A DNA stretch of 35,735 nucleotides, from assembly GCA_021463505.1 (NCBI GenBank), contig JAJTYR010000037.1:1-35735 (forward strand), in the 5' to 3' direction. Position numbers and translations under genes: made by a program. The number at the start of each line of letters is the position of its first letter. Position 1 is the first letter of the stretch. Shown in pieces: positions 9,431 through 18,693 of this stretch. This DNA comes from Burkholderiaceae bacterium. Lineage in GTDB: Bacteria; Pseudomonadota; Gammaproteobacteria; Burkholderiales; Burkholderiaceae_E. Below the pieces are notes generated by a model. It saw nothing but the letters and a program-made list of their open reading frames with translations, was not told the origin of the DNA and did not search any database.

Positions 9431-11080
9431 TCACGCCTGCGCGAGAATCTCGCGTGCGTGCTTGCGCGTGGTCGCGGTGATCTCGGCGCCGCCCAGCATT
9501 CGCGCGATCTCCTCGACGCGCGCGCCGCGGTCGAGCGCCTCGATCCGGCTCACCGCGCGCCCATCGACGCTGTCCTTCGTCACGCGGTAGTGGTGGTGCG
9601 CTTTCGCCGCGACCTGCGCAAGGTGGGTGACGCACAGCACCTGACGGCTGCCGCCCAGCCGGCGCATCAGGTCGCCCACCGCGTCGGCGACCGCGCCGCC
9701 CACGCCGGCGTCCGCCTCGTCGAAGATCAGTGTCGGCACCGGGTTGGCCTGTGCGGCCATCACCGCGATGGCCAGGCCGATGCGCGACAGCTCGCCGCCC
9801 GAGGCCACCCGGGCCAGGGGCCGCGGCGTGGCGCCGGCGTGGGCGGCGACGCGGAACTCGATCGCGTCGATGCCCGAGGCCGAAGGCTCGCCGGGCTCGA
9901 GCGTGATGGCGAGCTTGCCGCCTGCCATGCCGAGCTGGGCCATGTGACGCGAGACGCCGTCGGCCAGGCGTCGCGCCGCCTTGCGCCGCCCGGTGGACAG
10001 TTGCGTCGCCAGGGCGTCGTAGCGCCCGCGAGCCACGGTCGCCCTGGCGCGCAGGCTCTCGACGTCCTGCGCCGCGTCGAGTTCGCGCAGGCGCTCGCGC
10101 AGCGCATCGAGCGTGGCCGGGATCGTTTCGGGTGGCATTCGCAACCGGCGCGCCGCCTCGAACACCGCGCCGATGCGCTGCTCGATGTGCTTCAGGCGCT
10201 CGGGGTCGAGGTCGATGCGTTCGGCGTGGCCGGCCAGCGCGGAGGCGGCCTCGTCGATCTGGATCGCCGCGCTGTCGAGCAGCGCCAGCGCCTCGCCAAG
10301 CCGGGCGTCGATCGCTGCGAGCGGACGCAGTCTCTGCGCCTCCCGGTGCAGCCGCCGGGACAGCGCGTCGTCGCTGTCGGCCAGCGCGTCGGCGGCGCCG
10401 CGCGTGCCTTCGATCAGCGCGGCGGCGTGCGCGAGTCGCTTCTGTTCCTCCCCGAGTGCCTCCCATTCGCCCGGCGCGAGCCGCAGCCGTTCGAGTTCGC
10501 CGACCTGCCAGGCAAGACGCTCGCGTTCGAGCGCAAGCTCGCGCTGGCCCGACTCCGCGACGTCGAGCTCGCGTTGCGCCGCGCGCCACGACGACCAGGC
10601 TTCGGCGAGCGCGCGTCGTTCGCCGTCGAGCCCGGCACAGGCGTCGAGCAGCTGACGCTGGCCGTCGGCGCGCAGCAGCGATTGCGACGCGTGCTGGCCG
10701 TGGATGTCCACCAGGCGCTCGCCGATCTCGCGCAGCAGCGCTGCGGTCGCCGGATGGCCGTTGACCAGCGCACGCGAGCGTCCGTCGGCATCGACCAGGC
10801 GGCGCAGCAGCACAGTGCCCGAATCGCCCTGCAGCTCGCGCTCGGCCAGCCACGCGTCGAGCACCGGGTCGCTGCGGAACTCGGCGGCGACGTCGGCACG
10901 GCCGCGCCCCTCGCGGACGACGCCGGCATCGGCCCGCCCGCCCATCGCCAGTGACAGCGCATCGATCAGGATCGATTTCCCGGCGCCGGTTTCGCCCGAG
11001 AGCACGGTAAAGCCGGATCCGAAATCGAGCTCGGCTGCGTCGACGATGACGAAGTCTTCGAGGCGCAGGTTGAGCAGCAT
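9431..11080 (-). CDS. recN: DNA repair protein RecN
   Basis: RecN is an SMC-like ATPase that binds DNA ends during double-strand-break repair. The protein has 549 residues. Walker A GETGAGKS is at 29-36 and the C-terminal half of the ATPase shows the signature ASGGELSRIGLAI, Walker B TLIFDEADAGVGG and VLCVTHLAQVAA. The middle is a long coiled coil rich in arginine, glutamate, leucine and alanine, carrying the SMC-type hinge arms. The start MLLNLRLEDFVIVD matches the family. nadK lies just upstream (41 bases), and the two probably share a transcript. No SOS (LexA) box is evident directly upstream. Confidence 0.96.
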   Translation of the reverse strand: MLLNLRLEDFVIVDAAELDFGSGFTVLSGETGAGKSILIDALSLAMGGRADAGVVREGRGRADVAAEFRSDPVLDAWLAERELQGDSGTVLLRRLVDADGRSRALVNGHPATAALLREIGERLVDIHGQHASQSLLRADGQRQLLDACAGLDGERRALAEAWSSWRAAQRELDVAESGQRELALERERLAWQVGELERLRLAPGEWEALGEEQKRLAHAAALIEGTRGAADALADSDDALSRRLHREAQRLRPLAAIDARLGEALALLDSAAIQIDEAASALAGHAERIDLDPERLKHIEQRIGAVFEAARRLRMPPETIPATLDALRERLRELDAAQDVESLRARATVARGRYDALATQLSTGRRKAARRLADGVSRHMAQLGMAGGKLAITLEPGEPSASGIDAIEFRVAAHAGATPRPLARVASGGELSRIGLAIAVMAAQANPVPTLIFDEADAGVGGAVADAVGDLMRRLGGSRQVLCVTHLAQVAAKAHHHYRVTKDSVDGRAVSRIEALDRGARVEEIARMLGGAEITATTRKHAREILAQA

Positions 11081-11121
11081 CGGCGAAGGCGGCGGGTGCG
11101 CGGGGTTCGGCTGCAGCGGTC

Positions 11122-12015
11122 TCAGCGCTGGGTCGTCTGCAGGTGGGGCAGTTCGTGCCAGTTGAGCTTGCCGCGCAGCGTGGCGAAGTAGCTGTAGCCG
11201 GGCGGGTGCAGGAAGGTGGTCCTGAAGCCGGCGCGTTGCACGATGATGTCGTCGCCCACCTGCAGGTCGCTGAACACCTGCATGTCGCCGGCCACGCGCG
11301 GCTCGCGACCTTCGACCACGCGAATCGTGATCGTCACGTCGTCGGGCAACGCGATCGGGCGGTTCGACAGCGACTGCGGCGCCACCGGCACCAGCACGAT
11401 GCCGGCGAGCTGCGGGTGCAGGATCGGCCCGTTGGCCGACAGCGCGTACGCCGTCGAACCGGTGGGGGTGGCGACGATCAGGCCGTCGGCGCGCTGGCTG
11501 TACATGTACAGGTCGTCGACGTGTACCTGCAACTCGATCATGCCGGCGCGCGACGAGCGACTGACCACCACGTCGTTCAGCGCCAGTTCGGTCCAGATGA
11601 CCTCCTGGTCGCGCACCACGCGGGCGGTGAGCAGCGTGCGCTCCTCCGCGGCGAAGTGGCCTTCGAGGATCGACGACAGCGCCTGCGCCCAGCTGTCCAG
11701 GCCGATGTCGGTGATGAAGCCGAGGCGGCCGTGATTGATGCCCACCAGCGGAACCTCGTGTGGCGCCAGCGCGCGTGCCGCGCCGAGCATCGTGCCGTCG
11801 CCGCCGATCGCCACGGCGAGGTCGGCCTCGTGGCCGATGCGCTCCAGGCCCGCCGTCTCGGATTCGGAGGCGCCGAGCAGCACTGCGGAGCGCTCCTCGA
11901 TCAGCACGGAGACGCCGCGCCGGCGCAGGAAGGTCGCGATCTCGCGCACCGTGCCACCCACGCTCTCGGTCTGCGGGCGACTGACCAGCGCCACTCGGTT
12001 GAACCGCTTCTTCAT
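11122..12015 (-). CDS. nadK: NAD kinase
   Basis: NadK phosphorylates NAD to NADP and sets the cellular NADP pool. The protein is 297 residues. The phosphate-binding GGDG is at 71-74, and NHGRLGFITDI, LNDVVVSR and PTGSTAYALSANGPI follow in the family's order. The ATG at 12015 (MKKRFNRVALV) was chosen by family comparison; the upstream frame lacks family sequence. There is no ribosome binding site, but a -10-like TCTAAT lies 7 bases before the ATG, so the transcript may be leaderless. It diverges from hrcA and precedes recN, a frequent betaproteobacterial arrangement. Confidence 0.96.
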   Translation of the reverse strand: MKKRFNRVALVSRPQTESVGGTVREIATFLRRRGVSVLIEERSAVLLGASESETAGLERIGHEADLAVAIGGDGTMLGAARALAPHEVPLVGINHGRLGFITDIGLDSWAQALSSILEGHFAAEERTLLTARVVRDQEVIWTELALNDVVVSRSSRAGMIELQVHVDDLYMYSQRADGLIVATPTGSTAYALSANGPILHPQLAGIVLVPVAPQSLSNRPIALPDDVTITIRVVEGREPRVAGDMQVFSDLQVGDDIIVQRAGFRTTFLHPPGYSYFATLRGKLNWHELPHLQTTQR

Positions 12016-12022
12016 CGCGGCA

Positions 12023-12028
12023 ATTAGA
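12023..12028 (-). promoter_or_regulatory. Candidate -10 element of nadK, close to the start codon
   Basis: TCTAAT on the minus strand matches the -10 consensus at 5 of 6, with seven bases (TGCCGCG) between it and the nadK ATG. No convincing -35 was seen. Confidence 0.35.
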
Positions 12029-12129
12029 GCATAAGCCGCACGTCGCGAATCCCGGCCCTGTTGCCGGGCCGCGTTCGGCCGCGGGGCCGGGCCGGATTGC
12101 CGGGCGCCGTCGCCCCGCGGTGGCCCCGC

Positions 12130-12157
12130 TTGCGTCCGCACCGGCTGCCCATACAAT
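12130..12157 (+). promoter_or_regulatory. Candidate promoter of hrcA, close to the start codon
   Basis: TTGCGT (12130-12135), a 16-base spacer and TACAAT (12152-12157). The -10 is 5 of 6 and the -35 only 3 of 6. Six bases separate the -10 from the hrcA ATG; the GAGG in that gap lies too close to act as a normal ribosome binding site. Confidence 0.4.
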
Positions 12158-12163
12158 GAGGAC

Positions 12164-13180
12164 ATGCTGGATTCACGTGCGCAGACCCTGCTGAAGACCC
12201 TGATCGAGCGTTACATCGCCGACGGCATGCCGGTGGGCTCGCGCACCTTGTCGCGCCACTCCGGGCTCGATCTGTCGCCCGCCACGATCCGCAACGTGAT
12301 GGCCGACCTCGAAGAGCTCGGTCTGATCGCCAGCCCGCACACTTCGGCCGGACGCATTCCCACCCCGCGTGGCTACCGGCTGTTCGTCGACACGCTGCTC
12401 ACCGTGGAGCCGCTGCACGGCGAGCAGACCCGCGCCATGCAGGGCCGGTTGCAGGCCGACGAGCCGCAGCGCCTGCTTGCAGCCGCGGCGTCGCTGCTGT
12501 CGAGCCTGTCGCACTTCGCGGGGGTGGTGATGACGCCGCGCCGGGCGTCGCTGTTTCGCCAGGTCGAATTCCTGCGGCTGTCCGAGCGGCGTATCCTGCT
12601 GATCATCGTCACCCCCGATGGCGACGTACAGAACCGCGTCCTGTCCACCGAGCGCGACTACACCCCGTCGCAACTGGTCGAGGCGGCCAACTACATCAAT
12701 GCGCATTTCGCCGGACTCGACTTCGAGAGCATCCGCGCGCGGCTGCAGTCCGAGCTCGCGTCGCTGCGCGACGACATCACCGCGCTGATGCAGAAGGCGG
12801 TCGAGGCCAGCAACCGGGCACTCACCGAGGACACCGAGCCGGTCGTCATCTCGGGCGAACGCAACCTGGTCGGATTGGCCGACCTCTCCGACAACATGGA
12901 GCGGTTGCGGCGGCTGTTCGACCTGTTCGACCAGAAAACCAGCCTGGTGCAACTGCTCGACGCGTCGAGTCGTGCGCAGGGCGTGCAGATCTTCATCGGC
13001 GGGGAATCCGAGCTGGTTCCGATGGACCAGATCAGCGTGGTGGTCGCCCCCTATGAAGCGGACGGCCGCATCGTCGGCACGCTGGGCGTGATCGGTCCCA
13101 CGCGGATGGCCTACGAACGGGTGATCCCGATCGTCGACATCACGGCCCGGCTGGTCTCGTCGGCCCTGAGCCATCATTGA
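12164..13180 (+). CDS. hrcA: Heat-inducible transcription repressor HrcA
   Basis: HrcA represses groESL and some dnaK operons by binding the CIRCE inverted repeat; GroEL aids its folding. The protein is 338 residues. It starts [21 protein letters not shown], followed by the winged-helix [31 protein letters not shown] and the [20 protein letters not shown] wing. The GAF-like dimer domain has HFAGVVMTP and VQNRVL, and the end carries IFIGGESE and [21 protein letters not shown]. No CIRCE sequence (TTAGCACTC-N9-GAGTGCTAA) is visible before grpE or dnaK here, so its targets probably lie outside the window. hemH follows 46 bases later. Confidence 0.97.
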   Translation: MLDSRAQTLLKTLIERYIADGMPVGSRTLSRHSGLDLSPATIRNVMADLEELGLIASPHTSAGRIPTPRGYRLFVDTLLTVEPLHGEQTRAMQGRLQADEPQRLLAAAASLLSSLSHFAGVVMTPRRASLFRQVEFLRLSERRILLIIVTPDGDVQNRVLSTERDYTPSQLVEAANYINAHFAGLDFESIRARLQSELASLRDDITALMQKAVEASNRALTEDTEPVVISGERNLVGLADLSDNMERLRRLFDLFDQKTSLVQLLDASSRAQGVQIFIGGESELVPMDQISVVVAPYEADGRIVGTLGVIGPTRMAYERVIPIVDITARLVSSALSHH

Positions 13181-13226
13181 GCCGCGGGTCACCGGCCCCG
13201 TCCCGCCCGACGCCCGCAGACGCCTG

Positions 13227-14267
13227 GTGACCCGTTCCTCGTCGGCCCACCGCTTCGACCACGTGGCAGCCACGCGCGCCGCGGTGCTGCTGGTGCAACT
13301 GGGTACCCCCGACGCGCCGACGCCGGCTGCGTTGCGCCGCTACCTGCGCGAGTTCCTGTCCGACCCGCGCGTCGTCGAGATCTCCCGGCTGCTCTGGTTG
13401 CCGATCCTGCACGGCGTGATCCTGCGTACGCGCCCCGCGCAGTCGGCGCGCAAGTACGCCAGCATCTGGACCGACGAGGGCTCGCCACTGCTGGTGCACA
13501 CGCGCCGCCAGACGGTGCTGCTGCGCGGCGCGCTCGGCGCCCTCGGGCACGAACTCGACGTCGCTTTCGCGATGCGCTACGGCAATCCGTCGATTCCGGC
13601 GGTGCTGCGCGAGTTGCGCGGACGCAACGTCGGGCGGCTGCTGGTGCTGCCGCTGTATCCGCAATACGCCGCCTCGACCAGCGCCACGGCGCTCGATGCG
13701 GTCGCACGCGAGCTCTCCGGGTGGCGCAACCTGCCGGAACTGCGGATGGTGCGCGGGTTTCACGATCACGACGGTTACATCGATGCGCTGGCGGCCCATG
13801 TGCGGCGGGGCTGGGAGCGCGACGGACGCGCCGAGCGGCTGGTCATGAGCTTTCACGGCGTGCCCAGGCGTACGCTTGACCTGGGAGATCCCTATCACTT
13901 CGAGTGCCTGGCCACCGGGCAGCGGCTCGCCGAACGCCTCGGCCTGCGGCCGCACGAATGGGTGCTCACGTTCCAGTCGCGCTTCGGCCGCGCCGAATGG
14001 TTGCAGCCGTACACCGAACCCACGCTGTGCGAACTCGCACGCTCGGGGGTGCGCAGCGTCGAGGTGATCTGCCCGGGATTCGTCGCCGATTGTCTCGAGA
14101 CGCTCGAGGAAATCGCGATCGAGGCGCGGCGCGCGTTCCTCGCGGCCGGCGGGCGCGAGTTGCGGTATCCCGGCTGCCTGAACGAAGCGCCGGAGTTCAT
14201 CGACGCGCTGGCCGCGCTCGCGCGCCAGCATCTGTCGGGCTGGCCGACGCGCCCGCCCGGCCGATGA
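13227..14267 (+). CDS. hemH: Ferrochelatase
   Basis: HemH inserts ferrous iron into protoporphyrin IX, the last step of heme synthesis. The protein is 346 residues. Markers are LLVQLGTPDAPT at 21-32, the GSPLLVHTRRQ region at 85-95, MSFHGVP at 207-213 with the metal-site H210, LTFQSRFGRAEWLQPYT at 247-263, and CPGFVADCLETLEEI at 282-296 with E291. The GTG at 13227 is the best start: it matches the family N-terminus and follows the hrcA stop by 46 bases, though the ribosome binding site is weak. It is probably cotranscribed with hrcA. It converges on kbp with only 11 bases between stops. Confidence 0.96.
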   Translation: MTRSSSAHRFDHVAATRAAVLLVQLGTPDAPTPAALRRYLREFLSDPRVVEISRLLWLPILHGVILRTRPAQSARKYASIWTDEGSPLLVHTRRQTVLLRGALGALGHELDVAFAMRYGNPSIPAVLRELRGRNVGRLLVLPLYPQYAASTSATALDAVARELSGWRNLPELRMVRGFHDHDGYIDALAAHVRRGWERDGRAERLVMSFHGVPRRTLDLGDPYHFECLATGQRLAERLGLRPHEWVLTFQSRFGRAEWLQPYTEPTLCELARSGVRSVEVICPGFVADCLETLEEIAIEARRAFLAAGGRELRYPGCLNEAPEFIDALAALARQHLSGWPTRPPGR

Positions 14268-14278
14268 CGCGATGTCGC

Positions 14279-14761
14279 TCAGGCTTTCGGCGGGATCCGC
14301 AGCACCTGCCCCGGATAGATCTTGTCCGGATGCGTCAGCATCGGCTTGTTCGCTTCGAAGATCGGCATGTAGGCATTGGCATTGCCGTAGAACTGCTTCG
14401 CGATCTTCGACAACGTGTCGCCGCGCACCACGGTGTGGAACTGCGCTTCGGGCGCAGGGTTGCTGACCGACATGTTGTCGACGACGTTGCTCACGCCAGC
14501 CACGTTGCCGCAGCACAACAGGATCTTTTCGCGCGTGGCCTGGTCGGGTGCGGCACCCGAGACGGACACCGTGGCGTTGGCACCGTCGAAGTCCACCTTC
14601 AGGCCGTCGGCAGTGAGCTTCATCGAAGCGATGTAATCCTCGATGGCCTTGCCCGCGGCGGCGTTGGCCGCGGCTGCCTTGTCGGCGCCCTGGGCTGCCT
14701 GCGCCTCGCCGCGTCCGAACAGTTTCTCGCCGGCATCCTTGATGAACGACATGAGTCCCAT
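14279..14761 (-). CDS. kbp: BON and LysM domain protein, Kbp/YgaU type
   Basis: This closely resembles Kbp (YgaU) of Escherichia coli, a soluble potassium-binding protein with a BON and a LysM domain. It has 160 residues: the start MGLMSFIKDAGEKLFG, an alanine-rich link, a BON domain at about 40-100 (KVDFDGANATVSVSGAAPDQATREKILLCCGNVAGVSNVVDN), and a LysM domain at about 107-157 (FHTVVRGDTLSKIAKQFYGNANAYMPIFEANKPML). It ends DKIYPGQVLRIPPKA. There is no signal peptide, so it is probably cytoplasmic, which fits potassium binding. AAGGAG sits about 6 bases before the ATG at 14761. It is independent of the heat-shock genes. Confidence 0.88.
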   Translation of the reverse strand: MGLMSFIKDAGEKLFGRGEAQAAQGADKAAAANAAAGKAIEDYIASMKLTADGLKVDFDGANATVSVSGAAPDQATREKILLCCGNVAGVSNVVDNMSVSNPAPEAQFHTVVRGDTLSKIAKQFYGNANAYMPIFEANKPMLTHPDKIYPGQVLRIPPKA

Positions 14762-14836
14762 CGCTGCTCCTTGGTCGGGTAGGAGGCCCTCATGGCGGGG
14801 CCAGGCCCAAGGTTAACCGCTGTCGGCCTGAAGGTT

Positions 14837-14863
14837 GTTGAAATCGCCGGATTCGCCTCCAGT
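14837..14863 (+). promoter_or_regulatory. Candidate heat-shock sigma-32 promoter of grpE
   Basis: GTTGAAA (14837-14843), a 13-base spacer and CTCCAGT (14857-14863) resemble the RpoH consensus CTTGAAA-N13-15-CCCCAT. It is the only such match in the 174 bases between kbp and grpE and would give a leader of about 65 bases. Confidence 0.45.
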
Positions 14864-14935
14864 TAGAGGCCACCGCGCCGCGGCATCATGCGGTGAGTTC
14901 CTGCAATGCTTTGATTTCGCTGGGAGAATCACGGG

Positions 14936-15514
14936 ATGAACCGGGAGATGCCGGATCGGCCGGAACACGAACGACCCGCTACCACCAACGATGCCGGCAG
15001 CGTGCCGGCCCCCGAGGCAGCGGCCGAAGCCGCTCCGGAAACCGGGCCGGATCCTGCTGGTCGCCTGGCGGCTAGCCAGACGCAGGTCGCCGAGCTGCGC
15101 GATCAGTATCTGAGGGCCGTCGCCGAGCTCGAGAACGTGCGCCGTCGAGGGCAGGAAGAGGTCGCCCGCGCCCACAAGTACGGCATCGAGGCGTTCGCCG
15201 AGAGCCTGCTTCCGGTGAAGGACAGCCTCGAAATGGCGCTGAAGGCCGACACCCCGACGGTGGACAATCTGAAGGAGGGGGTCGAGGCCACGCTGCGGCA
15301 ACTCGTGTCCGCCTTCGAGAAGCACCGGCTGGCCGAAATCGATCCGCAGGGCCAGAGATTCGATCCCAACCGCCACCAGGCGATCTCGACGGTGCCGGCG
15401 GCCGCCACGCAGCCGCCGCTGGCGGAGAACCACGTCGCGCACGTGCTGCAGAAGGGCTACCTGATCGGCGACCGGGTGCTGCGCCCGGCGCTGGTCACCG
15501 TCGTCCAGGGCTGA
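14936..15514 (+). CDS. grpE: Nucleotide exchange factor GrpE
   Basis: GrpE speeds ADP release from DnaK. The protein is 192 residues: a disordered, acidic N-terminus, a long coiled helix from about 45 to 90 ([59 protein letters not shown]), and a C-terminal beta domain ending in [25 protein letters not shown]. The ATG at 14936 has GGGAGA about 9 bases upstream. dnaK starts 105 bases later behind its own heat-shock-like promoter. The length is slightly above that of the shortest GrpE proteins because of the disordered N-terminus. Confidence 0.96.
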   Translation: MNREMPDRPEHERPATTNDAGSVPAPEAAAEAAPETGPDPAGRLAASQTQVAELRDQYLRAVAELENVRRRGQEEVARAHKYGIEAFAESLLPVKDSLEMALKADTPTVDNLKEGVEATLRQLVSAFEKHRLAEIDPQGQRFDPNRHQAISTVPAAATQPPLAENHVAHVLQKGYLIGDRVLRPALVTVVQG

Positions 15515-15553
15515 GCAGGCGCCTGGCCGACTCACGGACGCCGACCGTATCCG

Positions 15554-15581
15554 CTTGAATTTCGCGCGTCGCAACACATCT
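15554..15581 (+). promoter_or_regulatory. Candidate heat-shock sigma-32 promoter of dnaK
   Basis: CTTGAAT (15554-15560), 13 bases, then ACACATCT (15574-15581), against the RpoH consensus CTTGAAA and CCCCATNT. The match is better than that before grpE. Transcription would start near 15588, leaving about 32 bases before the dnaK ATG with GAGGA at 15606-15610. Confidence 0.6.
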
Positions 15582-15619
15582 GCCAACCAGACAATTTCCG
15601 TCTTCGAGGAATCGACAAC

Positions 15620-17566
15620 ATGGGCAAGATCATCGGCATCGACCTGGGCACGACCAACTCGTGCGTCGCCATCATCGAGGGTGGCCAGCCCCGGGTGATC
15701 GAGAACTCCGAGGGCGCGCGCACCACCCCGTCGATCGTCGCGTACATGGAGGACGGCGAGATCCTGGTCGGCGCGCCCGCCAAGCGGCAGGCGGTCACCA
15801 ACCCGCGCAACACGGTGTATGCGGCCAAGCGGCTGATCGGCCGCAAGTTCGACGAGAAGGAGGTCCAGAAGGACATCCACCTGATGCCGTACGGCATCGT
15901 CAAGGCCGACAACGGCGACGCCTGGGTGCAGGTGCGCGATCGCAGGCTCGCGCCGCCCCAGGTCTCGGCGGAAGTGCTGCGCAAGATGAAGAAGACCGCC
16001 GAGGACTATCTCGGCGAGGAAGTGACCGAGGCGGTCATCACCGTACCGGCCTACTTCAACGACAGCCAGCGCCAGGCGACCAAGGACGCCGGGCGCATCG
16101 CGGGTCTCGACGTCAAGCGGATCATCAACGAGCCGACCGCGGCGGCGCTGGCGTTCGGCCTCGACAAGGGCGGCGGCAAGGATCGCAAGGTTGCAGTCTA
16201 CGACCTCGGCGGCGGCACTTTCGACATCTCGATCATCGAGATGGCCGACGTCGATGGCGAGAAGCAGTTCGAGGTGCTGTCGACCAACGGCGACACCTTC
16301 CTCGGGGGCGAGGACTTCGACCAGCGCGTCATCGACTACGTGATCGGCGAGTTCAGGAAGGAGCAGGGCGTCGACCTGTCGAAGGACGTGCTCGCGCTGC
16401 AGCGGCTCAAGGAGACGGCCGAGAAGGCCAAGATCGAGCTGTCCTCGAGCCAGCAGACCGACTTCAACCTGCCGTACATCACGGCCGACGCGTCGGGCCC
16501 GAAGCACCTGAACATGAAGCTCACGCGTGCGAAGCTCGAGGCGCTGGTCGAGGAACTGGTCGAGCGCACCATCGAGCCGTGCCGCACGGCGCTGAAGGAC
16601 GCCGGCGTGAAGGCGTCCGACATCGACGACGTGATCCTGGTCGGCGGCATGACGCGCATGCCGAAGGTGCAGGACAAGGTCAAGGAGTTCTTCGGCAAGG
16701 AGCCGCGCAAGGACGTCAATCCCGACGAGGCGGTGGCGGTGGGCGCGGCGATCCAGGGCGCGGTGCTGTCGGGGGATCGCAAGGACGTGCTGCTGCTCGA
16801 CGTGACGCCGCTGTCGCTGGGCATCGAGACGCTCGGCGGCGTCATGACGAAGATGATCCAGAAGAACACCACCATTCCGACGAAGTTCTCGCAGACCTTC
16901 TCGACGGCCGACGACAACCAGCCCGCGGTGACGATCAAGGTCTACCAGGGCGAGCGCGAGATCGCGACGGGCAACAAGCTGCTCGGCGAGTTCAACCTCG
17001 AGGGCATCCCGCCGGCGCCGCGCGGCACACCGCAGATCGAGGTCACCTTCGACATCGACGCCAACGGCATCCTGCACGTGTCGGCGAAGGACAAGGCCAC
17101 CGGCAAGGAGAACAAGATCACGATCAAGGCCAACTCGGGTCTGACCGAGGCCGAGATCCAGAAGATGGTGAAGGACGCCGAGACCAATGCCGCCGAGGAT
17201 CACAAGCGCGTCGAACTGACCAACGCGCGCAACCAGGCCGATGCGCTGGTGCACTCGGTGAAGAAATCGCTCGCGGAATACGGCGACAGGATCGACGCCG
17301 GCGAGAAGGCGAAGATCGAGGAAGCGGTCAAGGCGGCCGAGGAATCGCTGAAGTCCGACGACAAGGACGAGATCGAGGCGAAGACCAATGCGCTGATGAC
17401 CGCCTCGCAGAAGCTCGGTGAAATGATGTACGCGAAGGCTCAGGCCGAGGCGGGCGCGCAGGCCGCGGGCAGCGAGGCACCCGAGGCCGGAGCGGGCGAA
17501 GCGAAGCGTCCGAAGGACGACGACGTCGTCGACGCCGATTTCAAGGAAGTCAAGCGTGACGCCTGA
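15620..17566 (+). CDS. dnaK: Chaperone DnaK (Hsp70)
   Basis: DnaK binds exposed hydrophobic stretches of clients in an ATP cycle driven by DnaJ and GrpE. The protein is 648 residues. The ATPase domain opens [14 protein letters not shown] and includes [16 protein letters not shown] and [14 protein letters not shown]. The linker [15 protein letters not shown] leads to the substrate-binding beta domain with [21 protein letters not shown], and the lid helices end in a disordered tail ([14 protein letters not shown]). GAGGA lies 9 bases before the ATG. dnaJ begins 2 bases after the stop, so the pair is one operon. Confidence 0.99.
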   Translation: MGKIIGIDLGTTNSCVAIIEGGQPRVIENSEGARTTPSIVAYMEDGEILVGAPAKRQAVTNPRNTVYAAKRLIGRKFDEKEVQKDIHLMPYGIVKADNGDAWVQVRDRRLAPPQVSAEVLRKMKKTAEDYLGEEVTEAVITVPAYFNDSQRQATKDAGRIAGLDVKRIINEPTAAALAFGLDKGGGKDRKVAVYDLGGGTFDISIIEMADVDGEKQFEVLSTNGDTFLGGEDFDQRVIDYVIGEFRKEQGVDLSKDVLALQRLKETAEKAKIELSSSQQTDFNLPYITADASGPKHLNMKLTRAKLEALVEELVERTIEPCRTALKDAGVKASDIDDVILVGGMTRMPKVQDKVKEFFGKEPRKDVNPDEAVAVGAAIQGAVLSGDRKDVLLLDVTPLSLGIETLGGVMTKMIQKNTTIPTKFSQTFSTADDNQPAVTIKVYQGEREIATGNKLLGEFNLEGIPPAPRGTPQIEVTFDIDANGILHVSAKDKATGKENKITIKANSGLTEAEIQKMVKDAETNAAEDHKRVELTNARNQADALVHSVKKSLAEYGDRIDAGEKAKIEEAVKAAEESLKSDDKDEIEAKTNALMTASQKLGEMMYAKAQAEAGAQAAGSEAPEAGAGEAKRPKDDDVVDADFKEVKRDA

Positions 17567-17568
17567 AC

Positions 17569-18693
17569 ATGGCCAAGCGTGACTACTACGAAGTCCTCGG
17601 CGTCGCGAAGAACGCCACCGACGACGACCTGAAGAAGGCCTATCGTCGCCTCGCGATGAAGTACCACCCGGATCGCAATCCGGACAGCAAGGAGGCCGAG
17701 GGGAAGTTCAAGGAGGCGAAGGAGGCCTACGAGATGCTCTCGGACGCCGCGAAACGCGAGGCGTACGACCGCTACGGACACGCCGGCGTCGACCCGAACG
17801 CGGGCTTCGCCGGCGGTGCGGGCGGGCAGGGCTTCGGCGGCTTCGCCGACGTGTTCGGCGACATCTTCGGCGACATCTTCGGCGGCCAGCGTGGCGGGCA
17901 AGGGCGCAGCAACGTCTATCGGGGCGCCGACCTGCGCTATGCGATGGAAATCTCGCTCGAACAGGCGGCCGGCGGCTGCACCTCGGAGATCCGGGTGCCC
18001 GCCTGGGAAACCTGCGAGTCCTGCAGCGGCAGCGGCGCGAAGCCCGGTACCAAGCCGAAGGTCTGCCACGCCTGTGGCGGGCAGGGTGCGGTGCGCGTGC
18101 AGCAGGGGTTCTTCTCGATCCAGCAGACCTGCCCGACCTGTCGTGGCAGCGGCAAGGTGATCCCCGAGCCGTGTACGGCCTGCGAGGGTGCCGGCCGCGT
18201 GAAGAAGAACAAGACGCTCGAAGTGAAGATCCCGGCCGGCATCGACGACGGCATGCGCATCCGCTCGGCCGGCAACGGCGAACCGGGCATCAACGGCGGC
18301 CCGCCCGGAGACCTGTACGTCGAAATCCACGTGAAGGAGCACGGGGTGTTCCAGCGCGATGGCGACGACCTGCACTGCGAGGTGCCGATCGGCATGACGA
18401 CCGCGGCACTGGGCGGCATGGTGCAGATCCCCACGCTGAACGGGCGCGCCGAGATCGACCTGCCCGAAGGCACGCAGTCGGGCAAGCAGTTCCGGCTGCG
18501 CGGCAAGGGGATCAAGGGCATCCGCTCGAGCTACCCGGGAGACCTGTACGCGCACGTGGTGGTCGAAACGCCGGTTCGGCTCAACGACGCGCAGAAGCAG
18601 TTGCTACGCGAACTCGAAGCGTCGTTGAAGGATCCGAAACACAGCCCGCAAACCCGCGGCTGGATGGATCGCGTGAAAGACTTCTTCCAGTGA
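17569..18693 (+). CDS. dnaJ: Chaperone DnaJ (Hsp40)
   Basis: DnaJ delivers clients to DnaK and triggers its ATPase. The J domain has HPD at residues 33-35, followed by a glycine/phenylalanine-rich linker with a short repeat ([11 protein letters not shown], from a 12-base tandem repeat). Four zinc-finger repeats of CxxCxGxG type follow at C149/C152, C166/C169, C188/C191 and C202/C205, then the C-terminal client domains ending MDRVKDFFQ. The 374-residue length is typical. It begins 2 bases after dnaK. Its stop overlaps the GTG start of the next gene by four bases. Confidence 0.98.
   Translation: MAKRDYYEVLGVAKNATDDDLKKAYRRLAMKYHPDRNPDSKEAEGKFKEAKEAYEMLSDAAKREAYDRYGHAGVDPNAGFAGGAGGQGFGGFADVFGDIFGDIFGGQRGGQGRSNVYRGADLRYAMEISLEQAAGGCTSEIRVPAWETCESCSGSGAKPGTKPKVCHACGGQGAVRVQQGFFSIQQTCPTCRGSGKVIPEPCTACEGAGRVKKNKTLEVKIPAGIDDGMRIRSAGNGEPGINGGPPGDLYVEIHVKEHGVFQRDGDDLHCEVPIGMTTAALGGMVQIPTLNGRAEIDLPEGTQSGKQFRLRGKGIKGIRSSYPGDLYAHVVVETPVRLNDAQKQLLRELEASLKDPKHSPQTRGWMDRVKDFFQ

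Noticed and set aside
14762-15619. CIRCE element before grpE or dnaK
   Set aside because: I searched by eye for TTAGCACTC-N9-GAGTGCTAA and found no acceptable match; the RpoH-like promoters explain the region.
17840-17884. Tandem 12-base repeat in dnaJ as a mobile or regulatory repeat
   Set aside because: It encodes [11 protein letters not shown] in the glycine/phenylalanine-rich linker, which is common in DnaJ.
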